Assembly: GCA_044348005.1 (NCBI GenBank) | Contig: JBIKTR010000005.1 | Location: forward strand, 77,910-141,909 | Reading direction: 5' to 3' | Source of the DNA: JAJTHC01 sp044348005 | Lineage (GTDB): Bacteria; Cyanobacteriota; Vampirovibrionia; Vampirovibrionales; JAJTHC01 | DNA length: 64,000 bases | In this document: positions 7,768 through 16,553 of the stretch, piece by piece | Numbering within the stretch: position 1 is the stretch's first letter | Layout: the number at the start of each line of letters is the position of its first letter | Made by a program: the position numbers and the translations under genes | Notes under the pieces: generated by a model | Database searches by the model: none | What the model was told of the DNA's origin: nothing | Seen by the model: the letters and a program-made list of their open reading frames with translations, nothing else

Positions 7768-8580
7768 TTATTTTCTTAGCCATTCGTATAAATTAGGTGA
7801 AAGACTTGTGTCGGTGTAATATTTTATCAACTGATTTGAGTCTTCTATCGGTTCTTCTTTTAGATTTTTTGGTTCTATTTGCTTCTTAAAGAAGTCTACC
7901 TTAGCACGAGCCTCATCAAGAGTTCCTACAGTATACTCACCACTTGTTAGTCCTTTGGTTGAAATTGTGTATGGATTTTCTTCATCAGAAGGATTATAGG
8001 TGATGTAGATATCATACTGATCAGGATTAACCTTTGTACCCTTGATGGATTGAGCAGGTTTGTAATCTACCACTTTGACGGGTGTACCTGGTTCTAAAGT
8101 AAACTGACGTTGACCGTACGAAAAGGTAACAGGTTTAGAAGTTTCAGCACCGCTTGAGGCTGATGCTGGTTTATCAGCGAGGGGAGAAGCTACAGGACTT
8201 AGATCACCTTTAATCTCGGAGCCTTGTTCGTCAAAAGTTCTGTAACCCTTCATACTTGGCAGACCATCTGTATGTAAGGCCTCTTTTTCCCATGCTTGGA
8301 TCGTATTTTGTATTCCAGCGGTATCACTTGATTGGAACTTCTTCCTACCCTGTACTCCACTGGACAATACATATTCACCGTCTATAAACTCGATAAAGAT
8401 ATCGTTACGGTATTCATTATAAAATCCTTTTTTGAAAGGGTCCGGTCTTTGATTTATAGTATCTTCAGGTCTATTGTAATCGCGTAAGCGAGTTTTTCCT
8501 TGTGTACTAGGTTTAACAGTTATTTGTTGTCCAAATAAGTTGAGTGTTTTGGTAGTAGAAGTATTGAGTGTATTCATCAT
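7768..8580 (-). CDS. hypothetical protein with an internally duplicated domain
   Basis: 270 residues starting at the first of two ATGs behind AAAGGAAA. I do not recognise the family. Residues about 14-105 and 150-238 look like two diverged copies of one domain: each starts with FGQ/YGQ, reaches a DY near position 35, then DIFIEF or DIYITY, and ends in a helix (AWEKEA, VDFFKK). The linker is Ser/Ala/Pro-rich. No signal peptide or membrane segment. The leader holds a G8 tract (8609-8616) and, further upstream, an 18-base element shared with the rlpA leader, so both may be switched by the same factor. Confidence 0.6.
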   Translation of the reverse strand: MMNTLNTSTTKTLNLFGQQITVKPSTQGKTRLRDYNRPEDTINQRPDPFKKGFYNEYRNDIFIEFIDGEYVLSSGVQGRKKFQSSDTAGIQNTIQAWEKEALHTDGLPSMKGYRTFDEQGSEIKGDLSPVASPLADKPASASSGAETSKPVTFSYGQRQFTLEPGTPVKVVDYKPAQSIKGTKVNPDQYDIYITYNPSDEENPYTISTKGLTSGEYTVGTLDEARAKVDFFKKQIEPKNLKEEPIEDSNQLIKYYTDTSLSPNLYEWLRK

Positions 8581-8676
8581 AATATAATTTCCTTTTTTAA
8601 TTTCATCAGGGGGGGGTAAGGGGGTAGGGGTAACACACGCAGGGAAGCGGTTCTTGAGAAGAACGTCATTCTGCTG

Positions 8677-8702
8677 TGTCTTAATAAAAACAATTCATCA
8701 CG
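8677..8702 (-). promoter_or_regulatory. upstream element shared with the rlpA gene
   Basis: The plus strand reads TGTCTTAATAAAAACAAT followed by a CATCACG-like end. The same 18 bases occur at 43693-43710 upstream of the minus-strand rlpA gene, in the same orientation relative to the gene and with a poly-G tract between element and start in both cases. It is probably a promoter or operator. Confidence 0.6.
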
Positions 8703-8741
8703 AAAAATGATGCATTCGTTACATTTATTTACAAAAACAAG

Positions 8742-8770
8742 CACCCCCCTTAGGCTCAGCAAGGGGGGTG
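8742..8770 (-). terminator. Rho-independent terminator
   Basis: A ten-base stem (CACCCCCCTT with AAGGGGGGTG) around a nine-base loop is followed on the minus strand by CTTGTTTTTG. It sits just after the stop of the gene at 8786. Confidence 0.8.
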
Positions 8771-8785
8771 TTCAGGTTCTAGCCA

Positions 8786-9364
8786 CTAAGGTAAGAAGGG
8801 GTGCTTGCCTTCAGGTGTATGCGTCCAAATGGCTTGGTTGATGTTGAGCCGTTGAAAGGGCTTGGCACTGCCAAAGGGGGTCACTCGGCCAGAAACAGGG
8901 CGGTTCTTCGGTGGGGAGGGTGTTTTTATGGAACGGGGTTTGGGTGGGGTTTTGGCGTCTTGTTTCAATGGCGGACGTTGATACTGAGGCAACCACGCCT
9001 TACCTTGCAAGGCTTTTACGTAGAGCGGGGTTATTTTTACTTGTGCAGGGGGCGGGGGTTGCGCTTCAAAGGTCGTTAAATCCTGCCACGACTTTCCTGC
9101 GTTGAGTTGTATAATAGCCTGTTGCATGGCGGTACATTGCGGGGGCGTAAAAAATACGCCGTCCTTTTGAATGGCCTTGCTGAGGTAATTGCCTGAAGTC
9201 TGGGAATGTTCCCCTGAAAAAAAACCCAAACGACTGGCCAATCGCAACACCAAGTAAGTGGGTACATTCAACTGATGCGCCACCACTCGCAACGGTATTT
9301 CGATCTGAGCCGTTTGCCATGATTTGGGTATGGGGGGAGCTTCACGCGTTGTGGCTTGCATCAT
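8786..9364 (-). CDS. hypothetical protein with a possible helix-turn-helix
   Basis: 192 residues from the ATG at 9364, where TAAGGAAC is well placed. A longer frame to 9649 would run back through the divergent dehydrogenase start and is rejected. Residues 18-75 (VVAHQLNVPTYLVLRLASRL, then a second helix set) look like a small helix-turn-helix or winged domain. The last 110 residues are basic and Pro/Lys-rich (KTPPKPRSIKTPSPPK), typical of a disordered nucleic-acid-binding tail. No family assigned; it could be a transcription factor for the divergent aldehyde dehydrogenase, but that is only positional. Confidence 0.5.
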   Translation of the reverse strand: MMQATTREAPPIPKSWQTAQIEIPLRVVAHQLNVPTYLVLRLASRLGFFSGEHSQTSGNYLSKAIQKDGVFFTPPQCTAMQQAIIQLNAGKSWQDLTTFEAQPPPPAQVKITPLYVKALQGKAWLPQYQRPPLKQDAKTPPKPRSIKTPSPPKNRPVSGRVTPFGSAKPFQRLNINQAIWTHTPEGKHPFLP

Positions 9365-9469
9365 GTTCCTTACGGGCGGGATTTTAGAATGTTTGCTACT
9401 TTTATTGTATGATGTTTTTAAAATTTGGCATACAGAGTCTAGCAAATTGTAACAAAGGTAACACCTCAC

Positions 9470-10957
9470 ATGAAGACACCTATCAAAGGGCAAAATTACA
9501 TCAACGGTCACTGGCAAGACGCGCCGTCTGGTGCGTACTTTGAAAACCGTAGCCCCAACCAACCGCAAGATCTCATTGGGGTGTTTCCTGCGTCTACCTG
9601 TGAAGAGGTGGATCAAGCCGTTCAATCCGCCCAACGCGCCTTTCAGCAATGGAAGGCGACGCCTGCGCCCCAGCGCGCGAAAGTGTTGCTCAACGTCGCC
9701 CGTTTACTCGAACGAGACAAAGCCACGTTGACCCAAGAAATGACCCGTGAAATGGGGAAAAGCCTCATTGAAGCCGGCGGAGACATTCAAGAAGCCATTG
9801 ATATGGCGTACTTTGTGGCGGGGGAAGGGCGAAGGTTGTATGGGCAAACCACGCCGTCTGAATTACCGCACAAGTGGGCAATGACGATGCGTCAGCCGGT
9901 GGGGGTGTGTGGCTTGATTACGCCGTGGAACTTCCCAATTGCGGTGCCGAGTTGGAAGATTTTACCCTGTTTACTGGCGGGCAACACCATTGTGTTTAAA
10001 CCGGCGGAAGAGGCTCCCTTAATGGCACAACGCTTTGTAGAACTTTTTGAAGAAGCCGGCTTGCCACAAGGGGTATTAAACTTGGTGCAAGGCCCAGGGG
10101 AAACGACCGGTCAAGCCGTGGTGAATCACCCTGACATCAGGCTGATTAGTTTTACAGGTTCTAGTGAAACGGGGGCGCTGATTGCCAGTCAATGCGGATT
10201 GCAACTCAAGCGTGTGGCCCTTGAGTTGGGCGGAAAAAATGCGTGTATTGTGATGGAAGACGCCGATTTAGCGCTGGCGGCACAAGGCCTTGCATGGGGC
10301 GCTTTCGGCACCAGCGGTCAACGATGCACCGCCACCAGTCGTCTGTTGGTGCATCATGCCGTTAAAGCACGTTTGTTGGATTTACTTTTAGAAGAAACCG
10401 CTAAGCTGGTGGTGGGTAATACCCTTGAAGGGGCGGATATTGGCCCATTGATTAACGCCACCCAACTTCAGCGTGTGGTGGACTACATCGCTATGGCCCA
10501 AGCCGAAGGGGCACGGCTTTTATGTGGGGGGCATCCAATAGAGTCAGACGGCTACTTTGTCGCCCCAACGATTTTCGACGACGTGACGCCTACCATGCGG
10601 ATCGCGCAAGAAGAGGTGTTTGGTCCTGTGCTTACCGTCATGGATTTCAACACCCTAGAAGAAGCCATTACAATTGCTAATGGGGTAGAATACGGGTTGT
10701 CTTCCGCGATATTTACCACGAATATGAGCTCCGCCTTTCAAGCCGTCGAACAACTTGAAGCGGGGATTACTTACGTGAACGCGCCAAGCATCGGGGCGGA
10801 AGTGCACTTGCCCTTTGGTGGGGTCAAAAAAACGGGCAATGGGCATCGTGAAGCGGCGGGCCAAGCCTTTGATGTGTTTACGGAATGGAAGACCGTGTAT
10901 ATTGATTATAGCGGTCAGCTTCAAAAGGCTCAGATTGACACGAACGACGATGGATGA
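9470..10957 (+). CDS. NAD(P)-dependent aldehyde dehydrogenase
   Basis: A 495-residue member of the aldehyde dehydrogenase superfamily, which oxidises aldehydes to acids. All key elements are in place: TPWNFP with Asn154, the cofactor loop FTGSSETG (228-235), the general base Glu252 in LELGGK, and nucleophile Cys286 in SGQRCTATS. The C-terminal signature GAEVHLPFGGVKKTGNGHRE places it with dehydrogenases such as semialdehyde dehydrogenases, but the substrate cannot be named. AAAGGTAA precedes the ATG. It is divergent from the gene at 8786. No nearby gene suggests a pathway. Confidence 0.93.
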   Translation: MKTPIKGQNYINGHWQDAPSGAYFENRSPNQPQDLIGVFPASTCEEVDQAVQSAQRAFQQWKATPAPQRAKVLLNVARLLERDKATLTQEMTREMGKSLIEAGGDIQEAIDMAYFVAGEGRRLYGQTTPSELPHKWAMTMRQPVGVCGLITPWNFPIAVPSWKILPCLLAGNTIVFKPAEEAPLMAQRFVELFEEAGLPQGVLNLVQGPGETTGQAVVNHPDIRLISFTGSSETGALIASQCGLQLKRVALELGGKNACIVMEDADLALAAQGLAWGAFGTSGQRCTATSRLLVHHAVKARLLDLLLEETAKLVVGNTLEGADIGPLINATQLQRVVDYIAMAQAEGARLLCGGHPIESDGYFVAPTIFDDVTPTMRIAQEEVFGPVLTVMDFNTLEEAITIANGVEYGLSSAIFTTNMSSAFQAVEQLEAGITYVNAPSIGAEVHLPFGGVKKTGNGHREAAGQAFDVFTEWKTVYIDYSGQLQKAQIDTNDDG

Positions 10958-11099
10958 GTCCTACTACGCTGTCCCCTTTTTCTCTCGTAATAAGCTCCTT
11001 TTTTGACTTTCCCGTTTTTTTGTGAAAAAATGCGGAGTAGTGTTTTATGTATGACATCTCTCGCGATTAGAATGATTCAAGGCCATAAAGGATTTTCTC

Positions 11100-12473
11100 T
11101 TGGCACGCCCCCCTGCTTTTTTTAATGAAAAACCCTGGCTGAAGTCTATGCGCCATAGACTTGCCAAGGGGCTTCATTTCATTGAAAAGAATCAGTTTTA
11201 CGGGAGCTTATTTACCGAAGTGGTGGGCTGTAACTTCCCCAAAGTGCTGATGGTGGGGGGTGAAAAAGAACGGCGTGAACAGTTTATTATGCAGTTCTTT
11301 AATACATCGGTGATTTGGGGGTTTGGGAGCCTTTATGACAAACTCTTAGAAAATACGATTTTTAAAACATCCACGCATTATGCGGGAATGATGAAAGGCC
11401 TCGGCGACGCTGGTCGGATTCAAGATGCCAAAGAATGGCACGCCATTGGTAAAACCGCGGGTATGTTTGGGCTGGTGATGCCTTGGATGTTTACCCTGCC
11501 ATGTTTACGCAATGCGTTTACGGTGTGGCAGTCTGGGGCGACCAACTTTGCGCAAATGTCTGGCTTACAAAGTTACGATCGTCAAGATCCAGCTCATAAA
11601 AAAGCAGAAAAAAAGGCACTACATAAGAATCTAAGCATTTTTATAGGCGCCAACATCGGGGGGTTGGCCTTGGGGCTGGTTGGGGCGCTGGCTGCTCGTC
11701 GAGGTATGGATGCCGCCATGGAAGGCAAAGCTCTTTCAGGGGCCTTGAACGGATTTCGTAAGGTCGTAAGGGGGTTTAACGAACACTTTAAAAGTTTGCC
11801 CCTGATCGGGAGTAAAAAACCTGAAGACAGTATTCTTTTTAAAGACGGCCAATTCAGCAATTTTGCAGGCTTGCCCTTGGTGGTTTCGTGGATTTTACCA
11901 GGGTATTTGGGCTACCTCGCCTTCATTCGTGACCCCTTAGAAGCCTTTGAAGCCGTCTTGGGTACGGCAGTAGCCTTATTTTCTTTTGAAGCGGGACCCA
12001 AGGCCTTACGGGCCATGATTCAGAAAGCCCTGACCAATCATCCGAATCATCCCTTGGTGCAGGCGGCCATTAAAAATTTTGGAGGCGTTGAAAACACAGG
12101 TCAACTTTCTAAAATGCTTATTTCAACCACGCTTTACGGTATGTTGCCCACAGGCTTAAGTCTACTGACGCGCCCCCTACGCGCAAAAAAGGGAGGCATT
12201 CAAGCCAAAGAAGGCGCTACCACAAGCTCGCCTCCCCCCACCTATGCAGACGCTGAGCCTAACACAAGCCAGCCTGACATCACGCAAGACGGCCTCACCA
12301 CATTGTTTCCTACCTTTCACTATGCGTCTAGTCCGAATGACTCAACCCCTTATCCAAAACTATACTCACCAAATTCAAAGCAACAGATCCTTCCTCACAA
12401 AAACCACCGGGGATCCTTGCCCGTTACAGAATATCAATATGTCGCCAATCACTTAAAAGCGCTTTCTATATAG
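11100..12473 (+). CDS. multi-pass membrane hypothetical protein
   Basis: 457 residues from a TTG start at 11100, chosen for AAAGGA at 11087-11092; the next in-frame ATG would drop 16 residues. About four hydrophobic helices are visible: GMFGLVMPWMFTLPCL (around 120-135), IGANIGGLALGLVGALAA (around 185-202), FAGLPLVVSWILPGYLGYLA (around 255-275) and VLGTAVALFSFEAG (around 287-300). The start (PPAFFNEKPWLKSMRHRLAK) is basic and aromatic. The C-terminal 100 residues are Pro/Ser/Thr-rich and probably exposed. No family recognised; it may be specific to this lineage. Confidence 0.6.
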   Translation: MARPPAFFNEKPWLKSMRHRLAKGLHFIEKNQFYGSLFTEVVGCNFPKVLMVGGEKERREQFIMQFFNTSVIWGFGSLYDKLLENTIFKTSTHYAGMMKGLGDAGRIQDAKEWHAIGKTAGMFGLVMPWMFTLPCLRNAFTVWQSGATNFAQMSGLQSYDRQDPAHKKAEKKALHKNLSIFIGANIGGLALGLVGALAARRGMDAAMEGKALSGALNGFRKVVRGFNEHFKSLPLIGSKKPEDSILFKDGQFSNFAGLPLVVSWILPGYLGYLAFIRDPLEAFEAVLGTAVALFSFEAGPKALRAMIQKALTNHPNHPLVQAAIKNFGGVENTGQLSKMLISTTLYGMLPTGLSLLTRPLRAKKGGIQAKEGATTSSPPPTYADAEPNTSQPDITQDGLTTLFPTFHYASSPNDSTPYPKLYSPNSKQQILPHKNHRGSLPVTEYQYVANHLKALSI

Positions 12474-12536
12474 GTTAGCCGTGTGATTTTATGTTAAACT
12501 GATTTAAAATCCCTTTTGCTATAGGAAATCTCGCTT

Positions 12537-13445
12537 ATGTCTACGCTTCCCACCCCTACTGGCTTAACCTTTCAAGAAGTCCTGCTTCGCTTGCAAAGCT
12601 TTTGGGCAGACCAAGGATGCGTCATTCAACAGCCCTTTGATGTTGAAAAAGGTGCCAGCACCATGAATCCTGCCACCTTCTTGCGAGTGCTTGGCCCTGA
12701 ACCGTGGAATCTCGCCAACGTCGACCCCTGCCGTCGCCCCACCGATGGGCGTTACGGGCAGAATCCCAATCGCTTGCAACACTACTTTCAGTTTCAAGTC
12801 ATTATGAAGCCGTCGCCTTCGAACATTCAAGAATTGTATTTAGAAAGCTTGAAAGTCTTAGGGATTGTGCCTGAAGAGCATGACGTGCGTTTTGTGGAAG
12901 ATAACTGGGAATCGCCGACCTTGGGGGCGTGGGGCGTGGGCTGGGAAGTGTGGCTCGATGGCATGGAAATCACGCAGTTTACCTATTTTCAGCAGGCAGG
13001 CGGGCTTGAAGTCAAACCCTGTGCGGTGGAAATCACCTACGGATGCGAGCGTATTGCGATGTATCTGCAAAATGTGGACAGCGTCTACGACTTGCGTTGG
13101 AACGAGCAATTGAGTTACGGCGACCTTTACATGCAGAATGAAATTGAAAGTAGCACCTACAACTTTGAAGTCAGTAACCGTGAGCGTTTGACGCAACGTT
13201 ACGATTTGTACGCGGCCGAAGCCGTGGATTGCCTTGAAGCCAAGCTGGTGATGCCTGCTTACGAGCATGTGTTGAAATGTTCGCACACCTTTAACTTGAT
13301 GGATGCCCGTGGGATGCTGAGCCGTGACGAGCGAACGAATTACATTTTACGCATTCGCCGTATGGCGGAAGGCGTGGCAAAGGCGTATGTGGAACAGCGA
13401 GAAGCCTTGGGTTACCCGTTGTTGAAGCAGGCATCGGTGGTTTAG
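12537..13445 (+). CDS. glyQ: glycyl-tRNA synthetase alpha subunit
   Basis: The 302-residue catalytic alpha chain of the bacterial alpha2-beta2 glycyl-tRNA synthetase, which charges tRNA-Gly. Strongly conserved segments include FWADQGCVIQQPFDVEKGA (residues 22-40), MNPATFLRVLGPEPW, VDPCRRPTDGRYGQNPNR and ITQFTYFQQAGG. Length is normal. The beta subunit gene, usually next to it, is not downstream: the following gene is on the opposite strand and overlaps by four bases, so glyS must lie elsewhere. AGGAA precedes the ATG. Confidence 0.97.
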   Translation: MSTLPTPTGLTFQEVLLRLQSFWADQGCVIQQPFDVEKGASTMNPATFLRVLGPEPWNLANVDPCRRPTDGRYGQNPNRLQHYFQFQVIMKPSPSNIQELYLESLKVLGIVPEEHDVRFVEDNWESPTLGAWGVGWEVWLDGMEITQFTYFQQAGGLEVKPCAVEITYGCERIAMYLQNVDSVYDLRWNEQLSYGDLYMQNEIESSTYNFEVSNRERLTQRYDLYAAEAVDCLEAKLVMPAYEHVLKCSHTFNLMDARGMLSRDERTNYILRIRRMAEGVAKAYVEQREALGYPLLKQASVV

Positions 13446-15229
13446 CGTTTGACTTTATTGCGGATCGCTGCCCCAATTTGGAAGAGCAAGTACCCTTGAA
13501 TGAGGTGTTGCAGGATGTAGAGTGGATAAAATAACCAAGCAGGGTTTGCTTTTGTCATTGCGTCAATAGCGTGTTTAATGGTTTCAACATCGTTAAAGAC
13601 AAAAGGGATGCTAGCACTTAGGCTTGTTAAAAAGCCGTTTTCTAGGGATTGTTGAAAGCTTGCTCCATACATATAGGTAAACAATAGAGCAATCACAATA
13701 AACCAAAGAAGCGGAAGCATTGCACTTAACCCATACGCCGATGTAACGGCGTAAAACCGATTCCAAAACGTACCCTTTCGCTGATGCCACTGATGCCAAA
13801 AGTGAAAGTCGTTAGACAGTTGAGCATCCCCAGCATCTAAGGCACTGACTTTTAAATTGCCGTAAGACTCCGCCTTTTTCGGGATGTCCTCTGTTTTTAA
13901 ACCGTCAAAGGCTCGAAACTTTAGCCACAATGGGATAAGCTGGAAAAACCCAAGTGCTTTTTTAGAGTCCCATTTGCAGTGATAAAAAGCCATACCTGAG
14001 ACATAATTACCGCCTGTAATCCTTACCTGTTGCATATAAACATTCGTAAACGCCACGTTTTTACCGTAAAACCCACAATCTTGAAAGAGGACTTTAATGT
14101 TGGACTCTTCTTTAAGATTTCGGATTTTAAGGCACATACGGTCATGATCAATTTCTAAGCCTTTGAACATGACGGATCCTGTATTAACATAGACATAATG
14201 TACCAATATGAAAAAATATACATAAAAATTAGGATAAGTAAAAAACTGATAGTGAGTCCTCAATAAGGTAAATAGATGTAAGGGATCAAGTAATGAATTT
14301 AGATCCACAAAAAATAAACTTTTGTCTGATTTTAGAATTGGTTTTTCAATGCTAATTGTACCGTTTAGAACGGTCGGAATTATGCCTAAAGAGTCGTGCG
14401 TGGTGATACGGTCGAAGTTGAGTGATGCTTCTTGTAAAATTACAACTTCCTGAAACAAAGACTCTTTTTCAAATGTGCTACCGTATAAAATGACCTTTTT
14501 AGTAAAAATGTTTTTCCAGAATTGAGGACTTTCTGAAAAAGTACAAAAACTCAGATCTACCATACCTAAGAAAGTGACTTCAGCGAAAACAGCACTCTTA
14601 AATTTGCTTGATGTAAATCTGGCACAAAAATCATCTTCACTTACGAAATGGGTTCCGTGAAAGTTAATTCCATCCTCGAAGATTGTGTTCGAAAAGTTAG
14701 CACCCTTATCAAATATGCAATTAGCAAACCAAGTAAACCCTTCAAAGAGAATCTTCGTAAAATCTGCTAAGTTGGTATGAAAGTGACAGCTCATAAAATG
14801 AGTATCTTTTTTGCATTGTATACCATGAAAACTAGCATGTTGGAAGTTTGAAGCCACGAAGTTTACACTTTGTAAAAAAGTGGCTCTAGTAAAATTTGCG
14901 GTTGCAAAATAAGCCCCAAAACTAACTTCTTTTAGAAAAATAGTGAAAGTGTCATTTGTACTTGAAGAAAATCGAAATCCAAAATTTGTACCATTTGCAT
15001 CAATAGAAAAAGGGCATTCTACAGTGAACCAATCGTAAATATATTCATTCTCAAGAGGTACTTTTTCTTGTCTACATGCCAACAACAATTCAGCCAAATT
15101 AAAGTCAACGTTAATCTTAAAGTTTGATATATCTAATTTCCCACTGACAATGGCTTGCTCCACCAAGTCTTTCAAGTCACCTTTATTCTTTTCATCAATC
15201 ACATGACGGTATTGTCTCTCTTGGCTCAC
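13442..15229 (-). CDS. pentapeptide-repeat membrane protein
   Basis: 595 residues from a GTG at 15229 behind AAGGA. Residues about 80-270 contain degenerate pentapeptide repeats of the A(N/D)LxF type (for example ANFTRATFLQSVNFVASNFQ), which form a right-handed beta-helix, with a second run near 380-430. A hydrophobic stretch near 330-350 and two C-terminal helices (LPLLWFIVIALLFTYMYG and LFYPLYILQHLIQGYLLFQIG) anchor it in the membrane. The segment YGNLKVSALDAGDAQLSNDF before them is typical of pentapeptide proteins fused to a channel-like tail. It is AT-richer than flanking genes. Substrate or partner unknown. Confidence 0.75.
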   Translation of the reverse strand: MSQERQYRHVIDEKNKGDLKDLVEQAIVSGKLDISNFKINVDFNLAELLLACRQEKVPLENEYIYDWFTVECPFSIDANGTNFGFRFSSSTNDTFTIFLKEVSFGAYFATANFTRATFLQSVNFVASNFQHASFHGIQCKKDTHFMSCHFHTNLADFTKILFEGFTWFANCIFDKGANFSNTIFEDGINFHGTHFVSEDDFCARFTSSKFKSAVFAEVTFLGMVDLSFCTFSESPQFWKNIFTKKVILYGSTFEKESLFQEVVILQEASLNFDRITTHDSLGIIPTVLNGTISIEKPILKSDKSLFFVDLNSLLDPLHLFTLLRTHYQFFTYPNFYVYFFILVHYVYVNTGSVMFKGLEIDHDRMCLKIRNLKEESNIKVLFQDCGFYGKNVAFTNVYMQQVRITGGNYVSGMAFYHCKWDSKKALGFFQLIPLWLKFRAFDGLKTEDIPKKAESYGNLKVSALDAGDAQLSNDFHFWHQWHQRKGTFWNRFYAVTSAYGLSAMLPLLWFIVIALLFTYMYGASFQQSLENGFLTSLSASIPFVFNDVETIKHAIDAMTKANPAWLFYPLYILQHLIQGYLLFQIGAAIRNKVKR

Positions 15230-15277
15230 AGGGTCGTCCTTCTTGCGTTGGGGGCTAGCCCTAGTTTAGCATGAAAA

Positions 15278-15345
15278 CGCTGTCCCCTCTCCTAATTTTA
15301 GGAGAGGGGACAGCGCAAGAACCCTCTCCCTTAGGGAGAGGGGAC
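15278..15345. repeat. palindromic repeat cluster (GAGAGGG type)
   Basis: The first copy (15278-15315) has 18-base perfect arms and a two-base loop. The second (15322-15342) is CCCTCTCCC-TTA-GGGAGAGGG. A third, degenerate copy lies at 15371-15389. The same core appears inside the coding regions at 30473-30555 and 32258-32278, so this is a dispersed REP-like element. Confidence 0.9.
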
Positions 15346-15361
15346 AGGACACGAGCCAAAA

Positions 15362-15390
15362 ACGCAAAATCCCCTCCATAAGGAGAGGGA
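15362..15390 (-). terminator. probable terminator of mdh, formed by a palindromic repeat
   Basis: On the minus strand CCCTCTCC-TTAT-GGAGGGG is followed by ATTTTGCGTTTTT, 25 bases past the mdh stop codon. The dispersed repeat seems to have been adopted as a terminator. Confidence 0.6.
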
Positions 15391-15414
15391 ATCGTGCAAT
15401 CGATCCTAAAAACC

Positions 15415-16350
15415 CTAGACGAACGCCTTGAGTTTGTCTACATTTTCAGCCACATCATTGATGGAAATGCTTAACGCCGCCTTCTCTTCAGCGGTGAGAT
15501 CCAACTCAATGACCTGCAATAAACCGCCAGCACCGAGCTTACAAGGCACGCCCACATACAAATTATTCACGCCATATTCACCCTGCAAATACGCCGCCGC
15601 TGGCAATATGCGTTTCTTGTCTTTCACGATGCTTTCCACCATATCAAGCACAGATGCCGCAGGGGCATAAAACGCCGAACCCGTCTTCAAATGCTTGACG
15701 ATTTCAGCACCGCCGTTTCTAGCACGCAACACGATTTCATCCAACTTGTCTTGGGCAATAAACTTGTCGAGCGGAATGCCTGCAATCGAGCTATAACGCA
15801 CCAACGGCACCATGCTGTCCCCATGACCGCCAAGCACGAAGGCTTGAACATCTTTAACGGAAACATCGGCGGCTTCAGCGATGAAGGTGCGGAAGCGAGA
15901 CGTATCCAAGACGCCCGCCATCCCGATGACACGTTCTTTAGGGAAGCCTGTCGCTTCCAGCGCCACATGGCACATGACATCCAGCGGATTCGACACCACA
16001 ATCACAATCGAATCAGGCGCCACACGCTTAATTTCTTGGCAAACGGAACGCATAATTTTGGCGTTGGTTTCGAGCAAATCGTCGCGACTCATCCCAGGTT
16101 TACGAGCGATCCCTGCGGTAACAATCACCAAGTTTGCCCCTGTTACTTCGTCATAGCCGTTACTGCCGATGAGTTGCGTGTCATACCCATAAACAGGGCC
16201 ACTTTGAGCGAGATCCAAGGCTTTACCTTGAGGAATGCCTTCGGCGACATCAACCAGCACAACCGTTTTAGCGAGTTCTGCTTCAGCAATACGTTGCGCT
16301 GTGGTGGCACCGACGTTGCCTGCTCCAATAACAGCGATTTTAGTGAACAT
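15415..16350 (-). CDS. mdh: malate dehydrogenase (LDH-like type)
   Basis: A 311-residue NAD-dependent malate dehydrogenase that interconverts malate and oxaloacetate. The Rossmann motif GAGNVGATTA is at residues 9-18. The substrate loop has ARKPGMSRDDLL with the paired arginines that select malate. The proton-relay histidine is in VLGGHGDSMVPL near 176. Asp in VLVDVAEG indicates NAD preference. Length and order fit the LDH-like MDH subgroup. AAAGGGA precedes the ATG and a good promoter lies 37 bases upstream. Its 3' end runs into the palindromic-repeat cluster. Confidence 0.95.
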   Translation of the reverse strand: MFTKIAVIGAGNVGATTAQRIAEAELAKTVVLVDVAEGIPQGKALDLAQSGPVYGYDTQLIGSNGYDEVTGANLVIVTAGIARKPGMSRDDLLETNAKIMRSVCQEIKRVAPDSIVIVVSNPLDVMCHVALEATGFPKERVIGMAGVLDTSRFRTFIAEAADVSVKDVQAFVLGGHGDSMVPLVRYSSIAGIPLDKFIAQDKLDEIVLRARNGGAEIVKHLKTGSAFYAPAASVLDMVESIVKDKKRILPAAAYLQGEYGVNNLYVGVPCKLGAGGLLQVIELDLTAEEKAALSISINDVAENVDKLKAFV

Positions 16351-16386
16351 GATGTATCCCTTTGAAACAAATTAAATAGTGATTTC

Positions 16387-16415
16387 ATTATACGCCCAAT
16401 CCCAAAAGCCTGCAA
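16387..16415 (-). promoter_or_regulatory. sigma70-type promoter of mdh
   Basis: On the minus strand TTGCAG (16415-16410), a 17-base spacer and TATAAT (16392-16387). Confidence 0.7.
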
Positions 16416-16553
16416 GTCAAATGACCGCTTTTTAAAGAAATCAACGATTTTCCGTCTTTTGAAACGAATCCTTAAAAAAAGCTTTATTCTTTTGTTGTCC
16501 TTTGCTACAATAAAAAAAGTCACCTCTTTGAGTAATGAGAAAGATTTTTTACA

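Noticed and set aside
8801..9079. Plus-strand frame antisense to the gene at 8786
   Set aside because: The minus-strand frame has a ribosome site, a terminator and a sensible start.
9365..9649. N-terminal extension of the gene at 8786 by 95 residues
   Set aside because: It would cross the divergent promoter region and the start of the aldehyde dehydrogenase. The ATG at 9364 has a good ribosome site.
15691..16365. 224-codon plus-strand open frame
   Set aside because: Lies antisense to mdh. Its sequence has no family features and mdh is unequivocal.
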